A stretch of DNA of 64,000 nucleotides, from NCBI RefSeq assembly GCF_029227915.1, contig NC_079882.1, forward strand, positions 12,090,001 to 12,154,000, in the 5' to 3' direction. Within the stretch, counting starts at the first letter, position 1, and the number at the start of each line of letters is the position of its first letter. Below, piece after piece: positions 46,244-57,284 of the stretch. A program made the position numbers and the translations under genes. This DNA comes from Hydractinia symbiolongicarpus (lineage: Eukaryota > Cnidaria > Hydrozoa > Anthoathecata > Hydractiniidae). The notes under the pieces were generated by a model. That model ran no database searches. It worked only from the letters and a program-made list of their open reading frames with translations, and was not told the origin of the DNA.

Positions 46244-47598
46244 AATTAAAATTCAATTTTTGATTTAAACGCAATTTGATTTAATTTTAAATTAAAAAAT
46301 TCTCTTGAAAATCAGAAATTTAGAAATTGATATTACATTTTGGGATTTTTAGCTCCAAATGACCCAAAGTAATCCTTGGGTTCGTGGGAAGAAAAACGTC
46401 TGCGAAGGAGAGCGTACTTTTTTGCGAAAATATGAAGTTACTTTTTTGTTTTTTGATTTGAAAACGGAGTATAACATTTAAGTTGAAATTTTCTTTTTGT
46501 ATTGAATTAAAAAAGAAAAATTGATAAGAAAATTGAAATTTGTTTTTATTTTAAAATGAAAAATGAATGTCCCTTGTCACGGATTGAAAGATTATGCCAC
46601 CATAATGCACGTTCGTTTTGTTAATGAAGGTTTCCGGTCTGTATATTTATTCAAATTTGGCGCCATCTCATGATATCAAACTTTATCGTTCGAAGTTGGT
46701 AGTATGTTGTGCAAAAGGGACTCAAAACATGAAAAAATATTGTTGTTGGCTATGACTGATATTCGTTTAGTTCGAAGAAGTTTGAACGAAAGTTATAAAA
46801 AGCTGTTACTACTATAGTACGTAAAATATTCATGGTTATCTGAAGTAAAAGATGTTTTTTTTTATGTTTACTAAAAAGTACATTTAAAACCTGCTTATTT
46901 TCACCCCATACAGCCATTACAGGAATTTCTGTAAAAATGTTGTTAGAAAGATATATAGGTAATAAGTTAGTCGTGAAATATATTAGTATTATAGTAGTTA
47001 TCTTGGTAGATTTTAGGATTTAGAAATCTATCTATATTTTTCTCTCGCTTAAAATTTATTTTCCGGCTGCCATAATTTCTTGTTCGCCTCTCCTTAAATA
47101 AACTTCAAAGATTTCAATAAAAAGAAAGAACTTCTTTACCTCACCTAAAAAAAGACTTGAAATTATTCGAGTCAAGAACTTAAAACAACAATCGATTAAA
47201 AAAAATTTTTTTTAAAAATTGTTAATTTAGTTGATATTTGTTTGTTATTTTAAAAAAAGTTATATACGTTCAATTTAGTTGTTTACTTCTTTTTGCGTGT
47301 CTAAGTCCAGCACGGTACCTGCTAATTTTTTAAGTTACACACTTCGTATACAAAATCGCATTTTCTTCAAATTTTGAGCAACTTTCCAAAAAGCGGACAC
47401 CTCTAATTAGCGGACACTTTGTTCATGCACCAACGGTGTTCGCTAATTAGATATAATAAATAAATTTACATGTTACAGCGTCAGCGGTAATAACCGATAC
47501 AATATGAAAAGGAGTTAAAGGAGTGCCGAATCGTCCATCGTGTTAAGTATGAAAGTATCGCTGATCACACACCAAATATGGATGTAAAGGAGGTTCAT
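46244..47598. other. AT-rich intergenic DNA after the virus-like block
   Basis: No gene recognised. The first 100 bases are A/T-simple (AAATTGAAATTAAAATTC-type). At about 47393-47455, AGCGGACACCTCTAATTAGC and a related GTGTTCGCTAATTAG phrase resemble Tigger-type transposon ends. Confidence 0.4.
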
Positions 47599-49292
47599 TT
47601 TTTCATTATCATCATCATCATCATTCTCGGCTTTAACGTCCATTTTCCATGCTAGCATGGGTTGGATGGGGTATATTAATGACCCTCTTCCAATCTGATC
47701 TAGACTGTATTAGATCTAAACTCAACTTCCTCTGTATCAAGTCTATCCTTATAACCTCCTGCCAAGTCTTTCTCAGTCTGCCTTTGGGCTTTGCCCCAGG
47801 AACTATCAAGTGTCTACACTTTCTTATCCAATTATCCCCCTCCATTCTTTCCAAGTGTCCCAGCCAATTCAATCTTCTTATTTAGATAAAATCTTTAATT
47901 GTACGGATACTTAGCTCATCTGAATCCTTTCTGTCTTTCAGACTGGCATTACACATCCACCTAACCATTCTCATATCATTCCCTTCTAAACGGTCAAGAT
48001 CTTCCTGCTTCACTGCCCATGTCTCACTACATTACAACATAACACTTCTTACACAGGCCTCATACAACCTACCTTTTACCTCAATTGACAAGACTCTGCT
48101 AGTCAACAAAGGAAGTAAATCTATGAACTTTTTCCAAGCAGAACCTATCCTGCAAGTAACACTTCTTCGAACACTCCCTTCACTGCCCAACATATCCCCT
48201 AAGTAACAGAAGTTCTCAACTTTCTCTAACGAGCCAGTGCTGTACATTATTGAATCTGAAAATACTTCATTCTCTATAATCTCACCTTTGCAACGCTTGC
48301 ATACAAACTGAATGTCAGCTCTTAACCTTCCACCAATACTACTGCATTTCTTATGTACCCAATGCTTGCAAGTCTGACAAAAAATTGAGTTACTACTAAC
48401 CCCTTTCCTGCAAACTCCACAAGGCCATTTTCTAACTACAAGGTCACACTTGGCTGCAATGCTACTAATCATGACCTTAGACTGTGTTCACCCTTAGCCG
48501 TTTTTCTTCTAGTCCTTTCTTCCACTTCTCAAACTTTTTAACTAATTCTTTCATCGATTGCGCTATGAGAACCAAATCATCTGCATACAATAACTCCCAT
48601 GGACAACCTGTTCTGAACTCCATCGACAGCACTTCTAAGACTAGAACAAACAACTAAGGACTAAGTACAGAACCCTGATGTACACCAACATTTACACTAA
48701 ATTTACTAATTGAATCGTTAATCCTGACACGACTTCTAGCATTGCTGTACAAAGACTGTACCATTGTAACTAGCCACTCATCAACACCTAATTTTCTTAT
48801 AGCCCACCAAATAACTTTACGTGGCACTCTATCAAAAGCTTCCTCTAAATCTACGAAGGCAAAATAGAGATTCTTTCTCTTTCCTAAATACTTTTCCTGA
48901 AGCTGTCTGAGCAAGAATATTGCATCTGTAGTGCCACGCCCTGGAACAAAATTAAATTGCATCTTATCTATATTAATTCGTTCTCTAAGTAACTTATCAA
49001 TCACTCTTTCAATAACTTTCATTACTTGATCAACCAACTTCAAACCTCTATAGTTACCCCTTTCTAATGCATCAGCCTTGTCCTTGAAACAATTCACTAT
49101 TACACTCGACTGCCACTCACTCGGAATAGCACCATCCTTTATAATCTGATTAGCAAGACTTGTAATAAGCTCAACTCCAATATATTCAGGTGCTTTTACC
49201 ATCTCTGCAACAATACCTGACACTCCTGCAGCCTTGCCAATCTTCAATTTCCCAATAGCCTCCACTACTCATTCTGTCTTGATCTGCATGGT
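47599..49292 (-). mobile_element. LINE copy 2, 5'-truncated
   Basis: Same family as the aph-1 intron copy. It begins within the RT region (MEAIGKLKIGKAAGVSG, 49265) and ends with the CATGCTAGCATGG motif and an (ATG)n tail at about 47600-47630. Open pieces are 49265-48654 (RT, with FAFVDLEEAFDRVPR), 48472-48032 (PHD-like finger and beginning of the C-terminal region) and 47872-47633. YADD is near 48577-48588. The PHD-type spacing is complete: C-x2-C-x10-C-x2-C-x4-H-x2-C-x14-C-x2-C. 5' truncation is normal for target-primed reverse transcription. Confidence 0.88.
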
Positions 49293-49591
49293 ATTTATTA
49301 ATAGTAATTAAAAATTGCCATAAATGATTTTGTAATAATATTTTAATATTGATATACGTTTTGGGGCATTAATCTTTGGTATTAGCTTTCTTGCATAATA
49401 GAAAAAGATGTTGTCAAAAAGAAAGCTGCATATCTAAAACTGTATCCAACAAATTTGCATGTTGAGAATTCATCTTTGGATTTTTCAAGAATGAGAAATA
49501 TGGATTTGGATATATTGTTCTTTTTCACATTTTTTAAGGATATAAGAAATGCGTTATTGTTACATAAAAACATGGTAAATTCTGAAATATA

Positions 49592-51360
49592 TTAAGTTTC
49601 TTCTGAAGACGTTGACGTTCCACTTGATTCACCTTGCCAAGAACGTTTTCTAACCTCTTGCAAGCGTGATTCTAGAAGTTCGTTACGTTCAGTTAATCTC
49701 TTTAATATGGTTGTAAGTTGCGAGTTTTCTTTCTCTAATTGTCTAGCTTCAGAAAACACTTTTAATTCTCTATTTCTACGCTCTTCACGTGATTTTTTAG
49801 CTGCTGAATTGTTCCTTTTTCTTTTATTCCAGTAGTCAACGTCTTTGTAAGAATCAGGAATAATATGTCCTTTCGATGATGACACAACATTCGGCACAGA
49901 GGGTAAACTTTGTGTCACATTTTCTGGGTTTTTTGTTGTAGTGGACAAGTCAGGTAATAATTTGCTGCTAGGCTCTGAATTTTGTTGGGGATTAATGTCA
50001 GAACTGTAGCAACTTTCTGGTCTGGCATGAGAATGTGTGGTGCCACTATCCTCACTGTGTGTAATTTCATTTAACATGGCAGCTTGATTGTCAGTTGGAA
50101 CAATGGATGACTTTGAAGTAGAAGTTGTCACAAGATTCTTCTGTTGCTGACACTGAATTAGCTTCTTTTGATTTTGAATAAGATTTCCTAAAGTGTATAA
50201 ACTTGCCAATAAATTTCCATTAGGTCTTGGATAATCATTATCCTCGATAGTCTCACATTCATTGTCATTAGAAGTCTTTTGAAAAAATTCATCCAAACTC
50301 ATGTAATCATCATAAAATTTAGTTTTCTTTGATGGTGACCCAGTAGAGGTTTCTTTTGAATAAGGTTTGAGTAATTCTCGTTTTTCATCATGTCTTCCTA
50401 ACAAATAGAAATTTAATATTATATATATATATATGTAGAATAAACATTATAAGAATCCTAGTTGCTCTGGTAGTCAGCGAAAACAGCAAATTAAGATATT
50501 CTGCTTACACTGTATTTCAAATATGCTTAAAATAGGGATAAATAACAAGATTTTGAATTTTTCTTACAATAATAAAGAGATTTCAATCATCAATACCATC
50601 AGAAATAAAAAGAAAAGCCTTGTTATAGGGTAGAAAGTCATCTTTACACGTAATGCATGAAAATTTTTGGGCAAAGATGCAAAAATTAGTATATATATGG
50701 AGGAGAAATCCTTTACTATGTGGAGAATTTAGAATTTTAAATTTGTAAGAGGTATTAAAACCCTGACTTAAGCTATCATCACTAAATTTGCTAACAGTCG
50801 CAGGACATAATATATAAAATAAGATAGCTATTTAGAATAAATATTTTTGTAAGTTTTATAGTGCATACTTTAAACTTTAAGCTTTTCAATCAGGAAGTTA
50901 ATTCTAGCTAGATAAAACAGGTAAAAAAACTTGCTAAATTACTTTCCAAACACTTCTTCACACACAGAAGTTGTTTGCTTGTTTTCTGTATTAAATAAGG
51001 AAGTAAACAGAGTAAATTTAATAACGCTTTGACCATGGGCATTGTGAATATATCTTATATCCCCTGAAGAAATAATTAGTCTCACAGCACGAAAAATTAG
51101 TATGTATGAACTTTTCTTTTTAAATTTTTCACAAAAAAAATTTCATTTTTCTAAAGCCTTCTTAATTCATAACATTTTACTTTCTTTTTAACAATAAAAG
51201 CTGTGTAACAAAAGAAAGACTTTTTAAACAATGGTTAACTGAAACTGTGAACTCGTGTATATTAAAAGATGAATGTAACTATTTTAGAAGTTACTTCATT
51301 TACTGGCTTCTTACCTTGACTAATTGTTCCTTTTACAGAAAGAGTCTTTACAGGAGGCAT
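49592..51360 (-). CDS. PAR/NFIL3-like bZIP transcription factor (two exons, 283 aa)
   Basis: Exon 1 is 51360-51315 (MPPVKTLSVKGTISQ plus one base, then GTAAGA). Exon 2 is 50397-49592 (acceptor TTTGTTAG). The joined frame ends in TAA. Residues 203-225 form the basic region (DYWNKRKRNNSAAKKSREER), whose NNxAAKxSR signature is that of the PAR and NFIL3/E4BP4 group. The zipper has Leu at 236, 243, 250 and 257 and Val at 264, in exact heptads. The first 190 residues are disordered and Ser/Gln-rich. Such factors bind TTAYGTAA-type sites and act in clock, stress and developmental control. Which subfamily applies is not settled. Confidence 0.88.
50398..51314 (-). other. Intron of the bZIP gene
   Basis: AT-rich, with an (AT)n-type stretch at about 50417-50432. 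No other gene or repeat seen. Confidence 0.6.
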
Positions 51361-53256
51361 TGAAATTAAAATTTTCCCACTTTAAAAATATCGATCATTT
51401 ATTTTGAATACTCTTGATAAATTGCACTGATCAAAAATAATAGTACGTAGCTACATATACGTTCTGCTTTGTTTTGATCCATGGAGATATCACCTGGACC
51501 ATGTGTTTACATCCAAGTCCACACGTGTATTGTACGTGAGATTACGTAATTTGATCGCTGGGACGTTTCTTTTATCACAGTGATAATTTGACCGCCGGGG
51601 ACGTTTTTTTTTTTGAAAATCTCTATTCTCTATTCTTGTTCCCAGGGTCTTTTGGTCCCTGAGCCGTTATTGCGAAGCCCTCGTCGGGAAAAGGAGAGGC
51701 AACAAACTATTTTGTGCCATATAAACAAAATAAATCCTTAAAAACGTACTAAATTAACTAATTATAATATAAAAACAAATAAATGACAATGTTTTAAATA
51801 ACTAAATAGTCCTTCGTAGCCAAATTTATCGAATTTTCATGGCTGTTGCCGGGTCCAGCAGCAATTTCTATTCACTGCACATGCGTTGCGCAATGGCGAT
51901 AAAAGCGCTGAATGAAAACCAGTCTAAACAGTTTAACCTCCTTACACTCCACTAGATGCTGACCATTTACAGGTACAGAAAATGGTTGTTCTCTAGGCTT
52001 TTTTAAGACAATAAGTTTGCACTTCTCCGTATTCAACTTAGCCGAAGTTCATTTTGGCGAGACCACGCAGGAGTAAATACAAAGCAAACATTTTCAATTT
52101 CTGCTGCACCCTTATCGTATGTTGCGTTTAGAAAATCTCTGACACAAAGATTGTTTACAGAAATAACCTCTGTTCGTGTTGACTGACTGAGGATAATATA
52201 AAAAAGTCCTGCAATATCCCAGCTTGCAAGTCGGATAAATTTTGCTCTTCTTCTTAGCCTTTGTCAGCAGCACTAAAATAATAAGTAGAAAAAATGATTC
52301 CGCATGTGGCATTGGCTTCTGGCTTAACCTTTCACCAACAGTGTATGCCCATGAGAAGCTTAAAAATATTCTGTCAACTAGACAATCGCCTGAGATATAA
52401 ATTATATTCTCATGCTGAGCGCAAAGCTAAAAGGATATATTCACACTTTTCTCTAGTATGATTTGGGAAGGGTTTGAACCCAAGAACTTTCGCACGGAAA
52501 GCTTTTTAATTAAATAATAACTGCTTACATTTTTTTAAATATAAAGATTTTTATACGAAGCAGGTCAGCAAAATCAAATTCGCATTGTGGATTTTCACGT
52601 CAGTCGTCCAACTGCCCCTCCTTTAAGCCTATTCTGTAATTTATTCAGGATGGCGACTACTCCTTGAAACTTCTGATTTTTTTTTTAATAGTTTATTTTC
52701 GAATAAAATAAAAGAAATTTTGCATGCTACTATCATCAATTTGCGCATGTGGTTCCCTAGTTATATATCACATATATCGCAGGAAAGAGAGAAATGTCCA
52801 TGTCGGAGATCACACTTGAACGCTTTTGTAGCCCCCTTGTTCACTAGAATGATGACAATGCAAATCAAAGTAAATTATATGCGCTTACTGCAATTTTCAA
52901 ATATTCTTAAAACATCTCTGACGTAGGGTACGATGCAATATTAATATTCAAATTATGTCTTAATTTCTTAACAGTAAACGATTCCTTAATGTACAACTCG
53001 GTGGCGCTCTTGTCCGTCGCTATTATTTAAACTTTTTTGAAACTTGGAAGAATGGTTGTGCCGCAGTTGACTTTCAACCGTTTAAGTGTTCTTTAGATCG
53101 AGTCTGTAAAGTGACGCTATGTTTTCACATGGTGTGGGGAACACACCGGAACGTCTACGTTGACAAATAAACAAACTCTCTTTTCTTGTTTAGCCCAGCG
53201 TACAACTTTTATTATTATAAAAATATAAGTATCGCACAGTATTGTAAAGATTTCGG
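51361..53256. other. Upstream of the bZIP gene; no gene recognised
   Basis: Presumed bZIP promoter next to 51360. TGTTCCCAGGGTCTTTTGG near 51638 recalls the left end of the CCTCGTCCCCAGG family but has no convincing partner. ORFs at 52112-52312 (-) and 52720-52926 (+) have no features. Confidence 0.4.
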
Positions 53257-53493
53257 TTATCCACGCCATGGTAGTGCGCCATAGTAGTGGTGTTTTCTCC
53301 ACGTCAAGTTATCTGTAAAATACGGCCTGGGGTACAAGGTGCACGGTGGACTTGCTAGAAGTAGTAACGCTGCATTTTGTGTTTTACTACTTTCCGTTAC
53401 AATCGTTCCAAAGTCCAAAGGTTCAGTGATGTAGCTAGCTGGCAACAACAACAACCCAGCAAGCAGAAAAAAACGAAAGCTGTGATGTTTCAT
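53257..53493 (-). CDS. Candidate small secreted protein or peptide precursor (78 aa)
   Basis: MKHHSFRFFLLAGLLLLPAS is a good signal peptide (short basic head, long hydrophobic core), with cleavage probably near residues 20-22. The mature part has one Cys, YPRPYF, and ends WRKHHYYGALPWRG. Arg-Lys processing would release an 11-residue peptide with C-terminal Gly, the usual donor for amidation. This is speculative: there are no repeated peptide copies, and the ORF could be part of a longer spliced gene (TTGGTAG just before the ATG could be an acceptor). No known family recognised. Confidence 0.3.
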   Translation of the reverse strand: MKHHSFRFFLLAGLLLLPASYITEPLDFGTIVTESSKTQNAALLLLASPPCTLYPRPYFTDNLTWRKHHYYGALPWRG

Positions 53494-54473
53494 CTACCAA
53501 GAAAAAATATTTTTAAATGTAAGCTACTGCAGTCTTGTTTTTGTTGGTATAAACTAAAGTTCCTAACAGAAGCCGAGACTTTTTTAAAATAAACTCCTTT
53601 TTGCCAGATATGCCAACTCTTCTGGATTTCCGCAAGAGATTCCTGCTTTACAAAGTACTTTTTATCTCCAGCCCAATTAACAACGACAGATAAACTCCCA
53701 ATTGTTTTGTAATTTGTGGTATTGTTATTTACGTTTTCCTCAACCCCTTAATTAGAAAAACCTAAAATTGTATCCAAACCTGTTCAAAATACCAATCTAT
53801 CTCCATAAAGCAACATTTCGATTTATCACTGATTTATGTGGACAGCATAAATCAAAGTCAAAATTTTGCTGAAACCAATTGTGTTTACAACCATGTAAAA
53901 TAAAAGTAATTATGTGTGTACTGTGTCGCCTCTTAACTGTAAGCCTGGACACCCATTTACTTTAAGAACAAACACTACTAACGGTCACAAAAAACACAAT
54001 ATTGGAGGGCAATGTTATTTCTTTTGCCAAGAAGATGCAGTATGTACTATAAAGATTGCCGTATAATATAATGTAGTTATATTTTCAAAACCTATAGCTA
54101 AGCTCTCAACAGTAAGAAGAAGGGTGTAACCTTAGCAGTCAGGGAAAAAACGCTAGACACAGGATCTCTCAGTCATGGTGTTGACTGCAGCAAAATGCAG
54201 CCCCTAAGGGGCATGCAATAGCAAGATTCATCAGGTTTGAAGTGAAAGTTTTTCAATGTTCTATTCCTTTAAATATTTGTGAGAATTAAGTGAAACGATT
54301 TTTTCAATACTTTGTTTTGCACATGCAATCAAGGAATTTAAATCATGCTTTACAGTAATTTGTGTAGTAATCATGTCTAAACAATATTGCATAGATATAT
54401 AGATAGATATGCATATTTTACATGGCTAGTCTCACAAATATCGAGGGATATACCCTGTCTATTATTTCCAGGA
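53494..54473. other. Intergenic; nothing recognised
   Basis: AT-rich sequence without supported ORFs or clear repeats. Confidence 0.5.
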
Positions 54474-54722
54474 GGGGCCATGGCTTAGATGGAGAGTCCT
54501 AGAGTATTTAATGCTTATTTTGAGCTATGCATACCCATACCCAACCGGCAACATCAAACGGCGCACTCAGTGTGTCATCTTCCCAATTTCCCTCACATGG
54601 CTTGGGTTAACCCAGGGCTATGGTAACATTCACTTGCTCATGTTGAATCACCGTCAAGAGGAATCGAACCCGGTCTCCCGCACAGAGTACGAGAGCTATA
54701 ACCACTAATCTACGGCGCCATA
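54474..54722 (-). mobile_element. tRNA-derived SINE
   Basis: Read on the minus strand from 54722, the head is tRNA-like: GCGCCGTAGATTAGTGGTTA contains a pol III A box, and GGTTCGATTCC (54670-54660) is a textbook B box, about 35 bases apart. A non-tRNA body of about 180 bases follows. There is no CCA or complete cloverleaf tail, so this is a SINE rather than a tRNA gene. No obvious LINE-derived 3' tail matches the local LINE family. Confidence 0.7.
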
Positions 54723-54723
54723 A

Positions 54724-54866
54724 CATTGTAGCAACAAAATTTTATGGTTTCATGACACTCATGTCTAGAGAAACGCGAGATCCCATGCCTAAGCCATTTT
54801 CAAATTTTGTTGCATGTGTGCTTTCACTTGAGTGTCATGAAACCATAAAATTTTGTTGCTACAATG
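54724..54866. mobile_element. 143-bp fold-back element with perfect 38-bp inverted ends
   Basis: The left arm 54724-54761 (starting CATTGTAGCAACAAAATTTT) is repeated exactly in inverse at 54829-54866, with 67 bases between. It abuts the 5' end of the SINE. Perfect arms imply a recent element or gene conversion. No target duplication could be matched. Confidence 0.75.
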
Positions 54867-55186
54867 CTACTAAGTCATTGAGGCATTAACGATGAAATTG
54901 AAAGGAGCAGTTGCAAATTTGCTCCCATTTTACACAAACATTACTGAAGCAGTATAGTGACTAACACTTAAAAAAGCCAGGCACACCATTAGCTGGGTGG
55001 AACAAATATCTGGTATTGACCATCATAATGGCACTTTACTGAAAGAAAGGACATTTTTTGTATTAAGATATGTCACCTTGTTCCTTGGACCTATATCATA
55101 ATACTACTTGTATCCTAGAATCAAGGCTAAATATTGTGGCTTTGTCACAGGGTGTTGCTGTTGCTGAAAAGAGAGGGCAAGTGGCT
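54867..55186. other. Spacer before LINE copy 3
   Basis: No feature recognised. Confidence 0.5.
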
Positions 55187-56346
55187 ATCATCATCATCAT
55201 TCTCGGCATAACGTCCTTTTTCAATGCTAGCATGGGCTGGATGGGGTATATTAATGACCCTCTTCCAATCTGATCTAGACTTTGTTAGATCTAAACTCAA
55301 CTTCCTCTGTATCAAGTCTGTCCTTATAACCTCATGCCAAGTCTTTCTCAGTCTGCCTTTGGGCTTTGCCCCAGGAACTATCAAGTCTCTACACTTTCTT
55401 ACCCAATTATCCTCCTCCATTCTTTCCAAGTGCCCCAGCCTATTCAATTTTCTTATCTGGATAACATTTTTAATTCTACGGTTACTTAGCCTGGTTCTTA
55501 GCTCATCTGAACTCTTTCTGTCTCTCAGACTGGCGTTACACATCCACCTAACCATTCTCATATCATTCCTTTCTAAACAGTCAAGATCTTCCTGCTTCAC
55601 TGCCCATGTCTCACTACTGTACAACATACCACTTCTTACACAGGCCTCATACAACCTACCTTTTAACCCAATTGACAAGACTCTGCTAGTCAACAAAGGA
55701 AGTAACTCTCTGAACTTTTTCCAAGCAGAACTTATCCTGCAAGTAACACTTCTTCCAACACCCCCTTCACTGCCCTACAGAAGTAACAGAAGTTCTTAAC
55801 TATCTCTAACGAGCCACTGTTGTACATCATTTAAACTGGAAATACTTCATTCTCTATAATCTCACCTTTGCAACTCTTACATACGAACTGAATCTCAGCT
55901 CTTAACCTTCCACCAATACTACTGCATTTCTTATGTAACCAATGGTTGCAGGTCTGACAAAAAATTGAGTTACCACCAACCCCTTTCCAGCAAACTCTAC
56001 AAGGCCACTTTCCAACCACAAGGTCACACTTGGCTGCAATGCTACTAATCATGACTTTAGACTTTGCTGTGTTCACCCTTAGCCCTTTCTCTTCTAGTCC
56101 TTTCTTCCACTTCTCAAACTTTTTAACTAATTCTTTCATCGACTGCGCTATGAGAACCAAATCATCTGCATACAATAACTCCCATGGACAACCTGTTCTG
56201 AACTCCATCGACAGCGCTTCTAAGACTAGAACAAACAACAAAGGACTAAGTACAGAACCTTGATGTATACCAACATTTACACTAAATTCATCACTAAGTG
56301 AATCGTTGATCCTGACACGACTTCTAGCATTGCTATACATAGACTA
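55187..56346 (-). mobile_element. LINE copy 3, 5'-truncated
   Basis: Begins inside the RT palm (MYSNARSRVRINDSLSDEF, 56340) and ends with the family 3' motif and (ATG)n tail near 55187-55215. Frames 56340-55831 and 55696-55145 carry HQGSVLSP, YADDLVLIAQS, the complete PHD-like finger (CRVCWKGV, CQTCNHWLHKKC, CKSC) and the C-terminal RLNRLGHLERM and RKTWHEV blocks. A short deletion near 55775 shifts the frame. It is the best-preserved stretch of the post-YADD part of this family. Confidence 0.88.
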
Positions 56347-57284
56347 AGCTAGGCTAATTAAAATTAGGAAAGTCACTGCGATTTAAAAGGCCAAAAAGGA
56401 AAAAAAAAATTTTTAATGTTTGGTGAGAGTATAAACATGGTGTATAACTGAGTAAAAGCCTGTGCTTATGCAACTATCCAGGCCACAAAATTTCAGCTGA
56501 TCAGAAATCATACCTCCCCTTGAGATAAATATTAAGAACTATATAACAAAAAACATTAGGGATGATTATAATATTAACAACTATTTCAGTGTTGGCAGTT
56601 TTTTGCTTAATAAATTTGTTTTTTGCGCTATACAAACAATATAACAAGGTATTTTTACTCCTAAATATTGTGGTGTGCATCTACGCCTTAGCACTGGATG
56701 TCACTTTTACCTGTAGAGTCACAAAGATAACAATTATGTGTCTGTTTACACCTGTTAGACTCCCAAATTTAAATTTAATATTTTTTGATTTTGTTCAGGC
56801 ATCAATTGATGCTTCTTCTTATGTTTCTTAAAAGGAAGTTTCAAGAGAAAAACGTATGTGTAGAACTTTACAGGGAGAAAGTTTCATGAGGAAAAAAAAA
56901 CACGAAATTTTAGGGATTTACTTTCGCGAATAAGTGATTAAATCTTTTGAGTTCAACTTGACAAGTGAATTTTAGGTGGGACAATCTTTTGCGATTTTTG
57001 TTTAAATATTTTGTAATTGTGACAAATGAAACAATTTTTTTTTCCTATAAGAAAATTATTTCATTAGAAAAAATATCAAAAGCCAATGATATTGATTTAG
57101 ACTGATATAATACTTGTGTAGTTGAAATAAAAATACACAAAACAACATAAAATTTGAGGAGTTTTTTTATTTAACTTTTGCAAATCTGCATGTCAGTCTT
57201 TTTGCTGGTACTTTCGCGAAAATGGCCGAAAAATGCTTCTTCCCTGGAAAATTTTCTCCCTGTAAAGTAGTAGAAGCTAAAATT
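56347..57284. other. Upstream of the ETF-QO gene
   Basis: Presumed promoter region of the next gene. The ORF 56562-56831 is hydrophobic and opens in AT-rich DNA; I see no family match. Confidence 0.4.

Noticed and set aside
51635-51690. Fifth copy of the CCTCGTCCCCAGG fold-back family
   Set aside because: Only the left-end phrase TTGTTCCCAGGG is similar; the right partner is too weak.
54640-54722. tRNA gene on the minus strand
   Set aside because: A and B boxes are good, but no acceptor-stem pairing or tRNA 3' end follows; a long unrelated body continues, as in a SINE.
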